Of a DNA stretch of 64,000 nt, positions 56,720 to 64,000 are shown piece by piece. The position numbers and the translations under genes are program-made. Origin of the DNA: Dastarcus helophoroides (lineage: Eukaryota > Arthropoda > Insecta > Coleoptera > Bothrideridae); contig CM053334.1 of NCBI GenBank assembly GCA_028583605.1, positions 22,060,368 to 22,124,367 of the forward strand, read 5' to 3'. How positions within the stretch are numbered: the first letter of the stretch is position 1; each line of letters starts with the position of its first letter. The notes under the pieces are model-generated. The model had not been told where the DNA came from and did no database searches. It saw only the letters and a list, made by a program, of their open reading frames with translations.

Positions 56720-59690
56720 TAAGCGAAAATTCGAATTTTCGTTTTTCGAATTTTAAGAATTTACAATTTTTCACTTTTAGAATCACTTAATTTTTCAAAT
56801 TAATTAACTTTTTTACAATATTTTCCTTCTTCCTGACATTAAAGATTTGTTGTTTAACACCAAAATACGTAACATTTCCCCAATTTAACCAACTTCGTAA
56901 CTTTTCAAATAAGCAAGATTCCAATAATAAGTGACGTCGAAAAATGCTCATCAATTAAATTGCTTGAATTCTTAATTATTCGTAATTTTAAAATTTTCAA
57001 ATCTAATCAATTTCATTTTAAAAGGTAAGTCCCAGGAATTATATAGATTTCAAAATTTTAATTTTTTTTTTACTTTTAATTTTTTTTTAAATTCATTGAT
57101 TTATTTTAAACTGTTAATTTGTAAAATAGTTTGATTTTCAAAAGTTTGTTTAAATTGTTTAATTTTTAAAATTTAACACGTATTTTTTTCTAATTTTAGC
57201 ATTCTACAATGCAAGGGGGATGCACAATTTTTCTGAGGGGGGCATAAAGGCCAAGGGAAGGCATAAAGACCGGGGAAGTAATGCTCTCATAAGCCTTGGC
57301 TTTTATATGGCTAACGTGGGACGTCTACGGGGCAGGGGGGCATGTGGCCCCCCCTGTCCCCCCTCACCATGGATCCTCCACTGCTACAGTGCCCTAATTA
57401 AAAGAAATTTAAATTTAGTAAAATTTTTATATTGATTAATTTGAAATAATTTTTAATTTACCATTTATTAACTTTTAACTGCATTATTTTAAAAAGTTAC
57501 CTTTTGAAATTTATAAATTTTCACATTTTAGTTTTTCAGTTGTTTTAATTTTAAAATGGTTAATTTTTAAAACCCGTCACGTTAAAAAAAATATTTAAAA
57601 AAATTTTTAATTCTTAAAAGTTTTTACAAAATTCTTTTTTATAAAGCTCTTAATTACATGAAAAAAAAATTAAATTCGTTTAACAAATGTTCATTTTCAA
57701 AAGTTTTTTAAATATTTTAATTTTTAAAATTTGACACGTAATTTTTTCTAATTTTAACATTCTTCAATGCAAGGGGGTTTCAGAATTTTCTGGGGGGGAG
57801 AGGGCATAAATGCCAAAAGGAGAAGGGATGTTTTCATAAGCCGTGGCTAGCATGGGACGTCTAGAGGGCGCGGGGGCACGTGCCCCCCTTGTCCCCTCAC
57901 TCCCCCTGTGCTGCAGGCTCTAATTTTTATATTTTCTAATTTTAAACAATTTTCAATTTTACATTTAATTTTCTTAAATTTTAACTGCGTTATTTCAAAG
58001 TGACTTTTTAAAATTTATAAATTTTCAAATTTCTTCAGCTGATTTAATTTCAAAATGGTTCATTTTTAAATTAACATTTATTAATTTTATTAACTTTTAA
58101 TTGTGTTATTTTAAATAGTTACCTTTTAAAATTTATAAATTTTCAAATTTTAGTTTTTCAGTTGTTTTAATTTTAAAATGGTTAATTTTTAAAACCCGCC
58201 AATTTAAAAAAATATTTTAAAAAATTTTTAATTCTTAAAAGTTTTTACAAAATTCTTTTTTATACAGCTCTTAATTATATGAAAAAAAAATTAATTCGTT
58301 TAACAAATTTTCATTTTCAAAAGTTTTTTAAATATTTTAATTTTTAAAATTTGATACGCAATTTTTTTAAATTTTAACATTCTTCAATGCAAGGGGGGTT
58401 ACAGAATTTTTTCGGGGGGGGGGCATAAATGCCAAACGGGGAAGGGATGTTCTCATAAACCTTGGCTTTTATGTGCCTACCGTGGGATGTCTAGGGGGCA
58501 CGGGGGCACGTGCCCCCCTGTCCCTCCACTCCCCCTGGATCCTGTGCTGCAGGCTCCAATTTTTATATTCTCTAGTTTTAAACAATTTTTAATTTTAATA
58601 TTTAACATTTAAATTTCTTAATTTTTAACTGCGTTATTTTAAAGTGACTTTTTAAAATTTATAAATTTTCAAATTTCTTCAGTTGATTTAATTTTAAAAT
58701 GGTTCATTTTTAAAACTCGCCAATTAAAAAAAATATTTCAAAAAAATTTAAATTTTTAAGTTAAAAAAAATGTTTATTAAGTTTTTACATAAAAAAATTT
58801 AGATTTCCTAATTTTCAACTTTTTTAATTTAAATTTAATTATTAACAAATTTATTTTTTTAAATTTCTTAAGTTTAAAAAAATTAATTCTACATTCTGTT
58901 CATTTTTAAATATTTTACTCGTAAATATTTTTTATTTTTAAATTTTTCTTATTTTTTTAATTTTGATAATTTATTAAGATTTTTAAAATTATTTTAAAGT
59001 GTTTTAATTTTCAAATTTAAATTTTTCAGTTCTTAATTTTTAAAATTAATTAATTAAAAATAATATTTTTACAAAAGCTGTTAATTGTATATTAGCTTTA
59101 ACATTCATTACACTTAATATTTTTAATTTTTAAAACTTAAATTTTAACAATTGTCATTTTTTAAATTATTTTATTTAAAAAAAATGTTAATTCTACATTT
59201 TGTTAGATCTTTAAAACTTCTTAAATTTTACAAATTTTAATTTTTAGCCATTTTTAATATATTAAAAAATTATTATTAATATTTATAACTTATAATAAAA
59301 TTTATTTATTTTTGAATATATTGAGCATTTTAAAAGTTTTAATTTGCAAGTTTTAATTTGTAATATTTCTCTAATTTTGACATGCTTAATTTGTTTAAGA
59401 CTTCAATTCATATAATTCATTAATTAAAAAAAATAACTTCAAAATTAATTCAATTTGAATTTTTTCGTTATTAAAAATTTCGCCTTTTAAGGTTTTCGAA
59501 TTTTCAGAATTTACAATTTATCACTTTTTAAAATTATTTCATTTTTCAAATTAATTAACTTTTTTAATTATTTTTCTTGTTCCTGATTTGAAAGATTTGT
59601 CGTTTAACACTAAAATACGTAACATTTCCTCAATTTAATCAACTTCGTAACTCTTCAAATAAGCAAGATTCCAAACGTCGAAAAATGCTC
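56720..59690. mobile_element. ~3-kb AT-rich element with terminal direct repeats
   Basis: Direct repeats of about 235 bp, 56720-56957 and 59455-59690, share TTTCAAATTAATTAACTTTT, ACACTAAAATACGTAACATT and AATAAGCAAGATTCCAA. Between them lies very AT-rich, noncoding DNA with three GC-rich units. A non-autonomous LTR element, a tandemly repeated satellite, or a duplication flanking other sequence are all possible. No tRNA-primer site or reverse transcriptase was seen. Confidence 0.55.
57168..58570 (+). repeat. Three GC-rich hairpin units at ~560-620 bp spacing
   Basis: CAATGCAAGGGG occurs at 57207, 57765 and 58385. Each is followed by GGCATAAA, a CATAAGCC/ACC-TTGGC segment, a G-run and a C-run. 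Units 2 and 3 contain the perfect palindrome GGGGGCACGTGCCCCC (57872-57887, 58502-58517). Unit 1 has GGGGGGC-ATGTG-GCCCCCC. The AT-rich flanks are repeated too. Confidence 0.85.
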
Positions 59691-60576
59691 ACCCTGTATA
59701 AGCTCACTTAAGAATAAGAAGCGCTCGTAAGCGCTGCTCGTAATACCTAATTGAATTGAAGTGGCACTTTCAAGAAATAGTATATTAGGAAATAAACTTT
59801 GTGACTTTATAAAATAGAATCTGAACTTAATAAAACTTTGCGATAGGAGGCGTTAATTTAATTAAAAATTTGTGCTTGCAGCGTTAGTTTCAGAACCAAA
59901 AATACCACAACAAGCAATATTTGGCGTTCAAATCTCTCATAAGCACTTTTATTTTTAAAAGTTTACGCCACACCTCAATGAATGTGCAATTAAAACTGAT
60001 ATAAAACACCACAATTCCCACAGACAAGAGAAATTTCTGCGAAACATTTTCTAAAAGTGAATAACATAACCTATATTAATAAGAAAATTGCTGCCTATTA
60101 ACCTGTTATGAATAATTTGCGATGAAAGCAACCACTACTAAAGGCATTAACTTCTTCCCAGTCTATACTACCAGGTGCCTTAATTTGTTTAAACATCGAT
60201 TTACGCGATTTGTAACACAATTCACTCAAGCCCAATCGCTTGGCGTAAACATCAAAATAACACGCAAAACGAGACGCCGATAAAATACTCGGCCACCTTT
60301 GTGCGAAATTTGAATGGTCATTTTATTTTTTCTGTGACATTTACAAAACTTGATCTTAGATCTATGGATTATACTGATAGAAATTTAATGATAAAATGGA
60401 GCGTTACTTATTGCAAAAGTGCTGTAAACTTTAAATATCGTAATTGGGCCGATAGTCACATTTTGAGGTTAACTTCGATTAACATTTAAATTAAACCACG
60501 TTCTCGATGAACTCACAAACACCAAATTTCGGGGGCACGTTCCCCTAGCCACACAAAGCGAAAAAATCACACCTAC
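59691..60576 (-). other. Start of intron 1 of the Nup88-like gene
   Basis: Begins at the GT donor (60576-60575 on the minus strand). AT-rich, with no further exon of this gene recognised to the left. The 62-codon plus-strand ORF at 60301-60489 shows no domain. Confidence 0.45.
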
Positions 60577-60780
60577 CTGATAAAAAACATTGTCCCCTTG
60601 CTTGCTCCTAGCGGCTTTCACGTTGATGGTCAGGACGCAATGATCTTGAAAATCCCAGGCGAATAACACGTTGTCTTTCACGGTTAGCACATTGATAGTT
60701 TTCGATGTGGATCTCGGCAGACTGTCTCTCAGTTTTTGGAAGATTTTGTGCTCGTTTAAGTTTAAAAAATCGGTGCTCAT
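60577..60780 (-). CDS. Nup88-like nucleoporin, first coding exon
   Basis: ATG at 60780 on the minus strand opens 68 codons, ending in phase 0 at ATCAG followed by GTAGGT, a strong splice donor. The peptide MSTDFLNLNEHKIFQKLRDS, then NVLTVKDNVLFAWDFQDHCV and NVFYQ, resembles the N-terminus of insect Nup88 (members only), the beta-propeller protein of the cytoplasmic face of the nuclear pore that with Nup214 supports CRM1-dependent export. The resemblance is from memory, without alignment. Later exons should lie to the left, beyond or within the AT-rich intron. The start is supported by the 5' UTR context and by the duplicate copy, which ends at the same ATG. Confidence 0.65.
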
Positions 60781-61135
60781 TTTGGACGATCGCGGCGAGT
60801 TAACCTAACCAACGTAAACACAGATGTTTACGCAGGGGCGCCAACTTGAGTCTGCCGCTAACGTATAGTAACCGAATTCCCTAGATGGATTCGAATTTTG
60901 AAAGTTGTCCCGTTGGACGCCGCCGGCGCCGTTAATTGATTAATGAAGGACGCTGCCATTGAAAAAATTATGATTCTGCGGATTTTGTTAGGGTTCGAAG
61001 GTTTAATGTTTGATGTAGTAACAGGAAAAGGTTTAACATTTAAGCGTTAACGTTGTAATTTCGATGTCGCTGCTTGAAATTTTGCTAACGGTTGTTCAAA
61101 AGAAAAAGTCATCAATTTGGATGTAATATATTTAT
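60781..61135 (-). promoter_or_regulatory. Promoter/5' region of the Nup88-like gene
   Basis: Lies immediately upstream of the ATG. It contains a perfect interrupted palindrome CGTAAACA-CAGA-TGTTTACG (60813-60832), fitting a paired forkhead-type site, plus GCGGCGAGTTAACC and a GC-rich CGCCGCCGGCGCCG stretch. No TATA box. The region is duplicated at 61286-61640, where the palindrome is also intact. The right end holds the first ~55 bp of a MITE. Confidence 0.5.
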
Positions 61136-61139
61136 TTAA

Positions 61140-61640
61140 CGCAATTATCTTGAAAATCCAAGGCGATTAGCACGTTGTCTTTCACGATTAGCACATTGAT
61201 CGTTTTCGATGTGGATTTCGGTAGACGGACCCCCAGTTTTTGGAAGATTTTGTGCTTCGTTTAAGTTTAAAAAATCTGTGCTCATTTTGGACGATCACGG
61301 CGAGTTAACCTAACCAACGTAAACACAGATGTTTACGAAGGGGCGCCAACTTGAGTCTGCCGCTAACGTACAACAATCGAATTCCCTAGATCGATTCGAA
61401 TTTTGAAAGTTGTACCGTTGGACGCTGCCGGCGCCGTTAATTGGTTGATAAAGGACGCCGCCATTGAAAAAATTATGGTCTGCGGGTTTTGTCAGGATTA
61501 GAAGGTTTAATATTTGATCTAGTAACAGGAAAAGGTTCAACATTTAAGCGTTAAAGCGTGGAAATTTCGATTTTTAGGAGATGTGGTTAGCTGAACTACT
61601 GCTTAATGGGTGTTCCAAAGAAAAAGTCATTAATTTGGCT
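61140..61640 (-). pseudogene. Duplicated promoter and exon 1 start of the Nup88-like gene
   Basis: Copy of 60636-61135, offset about 503 bp. The ATG is at 61285, and STDFLNLNE is preserved. An extra base near 61257 then shifts the frame. The copy stops at 61140, before the splice donor, so it cannot make the exon. It could still act as an alternative promoter or upstream noncoding exon. Confidence 0.75.
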
Positions 61641-62434
61641 TGTAAATTTGCTTTCTTTTTTTAACGCATATGTTAGATAGGTTATCAGTGATTGACAACT
61701 GTTAAGTTTTAATACATTTGAACTTACTATCGTAGCAAACTTACTGATGAAAAATCCCAGTGCCCGAAGACCTTGAAGCGACTCACTGCTTTATAAACTT
61801 GTTTATCTGAATAATTTAAATATTATTTCGTCAAGGAAAGTTTCTTTTTTTAAGGATTTCCTTTGTCTTCAAAATTTTCAACATTATTGCCTAAATATGT
61901 CAAAGTGACGTTTGACAGATAAACCAAAACATTCAATAAATGATCGAAAGCTTTTTATCGCTACGTCATTTTCTGACTAAAAACCACCGCACACTTGATG
62001 ACTTTGTATTTGAATATCGGGTGTTCAATAAAAAAAGTCATCAAATTGACTGTGAAAATTTCTTATGTTTTTAACGTATGTCTTAAGTAAGTTTTCAGTG
62101 ATTGACAGCTGCAAGTTTTAATACATTTGAACTACTATCATGACAAACTTACTGATGGAAAACCACAGAAACTTTCTATAAAATGACTCGACGATACTGT
62201 GACGAATTTGTGTATCTAATTAAATAAAATTATATTTCGTCAAAGAAAATAACTTTCTAAGGCATTTTCTTTTTCATTAGAAAATTCTAACCTCGTTGCA
62301 AAAATTCGAGTTCTAAGTGACACTTGACAGATTAACAAAAAAAAATCAATTATTAATCGTATATCTTTAGGTTACGTCTTCTTCTAGCAAAAAATCAGAG
62401 TCAACTTTGTGACGTTTTCAATTGAACACCCGAT
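61606..62434. mobile_element. Two adjacent MITE copies of one family
   Basis: Copy 2 (62018-62434) has 14-bp perfect termini ATCGGGTGTTCAAT and ATTGAACACCCGAT. Copy 1 (about 61606-62017) starts GGGTGTTCCAAAGAAAAAGT, runs through the same internal text (CAGTGATTGACAACTG, TTTTAATACATTTGAAC, AAACTTACTGATG) and ends TTGATGACTTTGTATTTGAA. No ORF. A third, truncated start lies at 61083-61137. The superfamily is not determined. Confidence 0.75.
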
Positions 62435-63490
62435 AGTTTACATACAAGTATAATACAGGGCAGGGTTTAGGTAATGTCAAAAAGTGTTTTGGCTTCAAAC
62501 TTTGAATATACAGTGTCTCCTACTCGTACTTGGATTGTCCGATATTTCTGTTAAAGAAAAAGGCATTCATTCAATTTTTGCAACATTGCCAAACTGCGCC
62601 ATCTATAGGTACGATTTAAAAATAGTTTTGATTAGTTAGCCAACTTACACTAAAACCTGCATTCTTTATACCATTTTCGAATTCTACTCATCATTTGAGA
62701 AGCGGTTTTAGCAACTATTCCTCTGCCTAAACCTAACATTTTCCAAGATATATTGATTTTTTTTGGAAATAAATTTTGGCCCTTCACAAAATACTTAATG
62801 ATTTTCAGATTTGGAACGCTAAAGCTAAGTTTTTTTACAAGGTAGTTAGTTGAATTGTTAGGCTATCCAAAAATACTTGAAACGGTTCAAAATTACTATA
62901 CAGAGGGCTCAAAATTAATTTTAAATAGTGTTATCTTCAAACACCGAAAATTCATTTTTCTAATACAACACTATATTTTATTGAATCATAGAAAGATCGC
63001 CAAAGAAACGTGCATTGATGTCGTAATGTAACACGCGAAACGTGTGTAATGGTTTACTGGAAAATTTACATTATTTGGAAAATGCATCAATTGTATATTT
63101 GTCGTATTTCAGACGATCCATTTCTTTCGTTAATTCGTTGGGAATGACAATTCGATTTTTAACAAATGTCAGATGTCAGATTTATATTTTCTTGTGTTTT
63201 CGGTCAAAATTATTGGAGCAAATTCTTACATTAAAATGTTTACTGAGAGATTGTGCAGAAAGTTCCCTATGTTATATTCTCTAGGTGATTGTTCTCTATG
63301 TGATTATGATAATACGATAACGGTAGTGATAGTGAGACATTTGAAAAAGTAATTGATGCAGCAAATGCCGTAGTGGAACTTTTGTTCACTTTTGGTGAGT
63401 ATTTTTCTAATTTCATTTTAACCATCAAAATATGGCACTTAACTTGTGAAAACATATTTTTTTTTACCAAGAAATACGTTTTGCGTGCGC
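62435..63490. other. Intergenic DNA, no gene recognised
   Basis: Normal AT-rich sequence. ORFs of about 80 codons (63042-63284, 63267-63512) show no domain. Nothing repeated elsewhere in the window was noticed. Confidence 0.35.
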
Positions 63491-64000
63491 ATAGCCGTCT
63501 CAAGTTTATCAACAGTTGCGCTAAAATTTGCCATTTTATTTTCGTAAATTAGAAATCGTACTTCTTTGGGTGTTTTAATTTTGCCTCGGCGGCCTCAGGT
63601 TCTCGTTGTAAATTATTCCCCGAATAAGTAAAGCAAAAATCGAAAGCGTAAATATAACTATTAGAGCGCCATCTAGTATTTTACCTGTTTACTCGTCCCT
63701 ATTCCCTATTGGCAAATTTTCGTTTGCCCGAGAAAAACCGTTTTATTATCAACCCGCAGATAACGACCGCGTTGTTAGCAATTTGCATCATTCGGGCGAA
63801 TAAAATTAGAGTAAAACGTCGCCGAATAAAAGAACACATAGGTATTCCGAAAGAGCCGCAATCCCTTTGTAAATTTAAATTCTTGAAATACAAGCCTTCT
63901 AACCCTTTTATGTCGTCAAAGAACATAGGGGTGTATCGACTGCTGATAATTCTTCCTCGATTGTCTACACGTCTGTCGGCGTCTTGCTCCTTCTTTCGTC
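63491..64000. other. Non-repetitive island at window end
   Basis: Normal-complexity sequence with GCAGATAACGACC, GAATAAAATTAGAG and CGGCGGCCTCAGG. A 75-codon minus-strand ORF (63699-63926) has no recognisable domain. Possibly regulatory or the edge of an exon continuing outside the window. Confidence 0.3.

Noticed and set aside
60301..60489. 62-codon plus-strand ORF opposite the Nup88-like gene
   Set aside because: No domain or start context, and it overlaps the presumed intron. Chance ORF is the simpler reading.

Overview
The window looks like an intron/intergenic stretch of an AT-rich arthropod genome, most likely an insect. The evidence is the retroelement families (Jockey- and CR1-like LINEs, D34D mariner, PIF/Harbinger, hAT MITE, Gypsy-type solo LTRs), long noncoding stretches with homeodomain-like sites, and one spliced host exon. 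I cannot fix the order. Only one host coding exon is supported: the first coding exon of a Nup88-like nucleoporin on the minus strand at 60577-60780. Its promoter and exon start are tandemly duplicated upstream, and the second copy is frameshifted.

The first ~37 kb is dominated by degenerate low-complexity DNA built from a short unit around GTCGAAATTTT followed by an A-run. The blocks come in two orientations, A-rich or T-rich on the + strand. Inside them are younger tandem duplications (units of about 264, 155, 655, 350 and 205 bp), fold-back elements, a 632-bp hAT-type MITE and a 1.4-kb polypurine tract. Through the same region (2.2-30.8 kb) runs a ~150-bp retroposon-like repeat. Its two best copies carry a hammerhead-ribozyme-like fold, and several copies have clear 11-14-bp target-site duplications; others have an inverted extra arm.

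From 37 to 56 kb the DNA is richer in autonomous elements. A decayed Jockey-like LINE (39.1-41.15 kb) is flanked by ~360-bp direct repeats. A mariner (43.73-44.93 kb) and a Harbinger relic (45.7-46.6 kb) follow. Then comes a truncated LINE (46.6-48.06 kb), with a second 3' end at 55.0-55.4 kb, and a nearly intact CR1-like LINE (about 48.1-52.2 kb). In that last element the stop of ORF1 directly follows a UUUAAAC heptamer that would shift ribosomes into an ATG-less ORF2.

Four solo LTRs of one Gypsy-like family (7.3, 37.0, 53.5 and 55.5 kb) each have perfect 4-bp target duplications, three of them ATAT. From 56.7 to 59.7 kb lies an AT-rich element with ~235-bp terminal direct repeats and three GC-rich hairpin units. 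From 61.6 to 62.4 kb there are two adjacent MITE copies next to the nucleoporin promoter.

Non-repetitive islands at roughly 5-6.2, 12.5-13.4, 19.5-20, 26.45-26.95, 30.9-32.0, 41.5-42.2, 42.6-43.2, 53.9-55.0 and 63.5-64 kb have few long ORFs and look like candidate regulatory sequence. No tRNA, rRNA or CRISPR array was seen.
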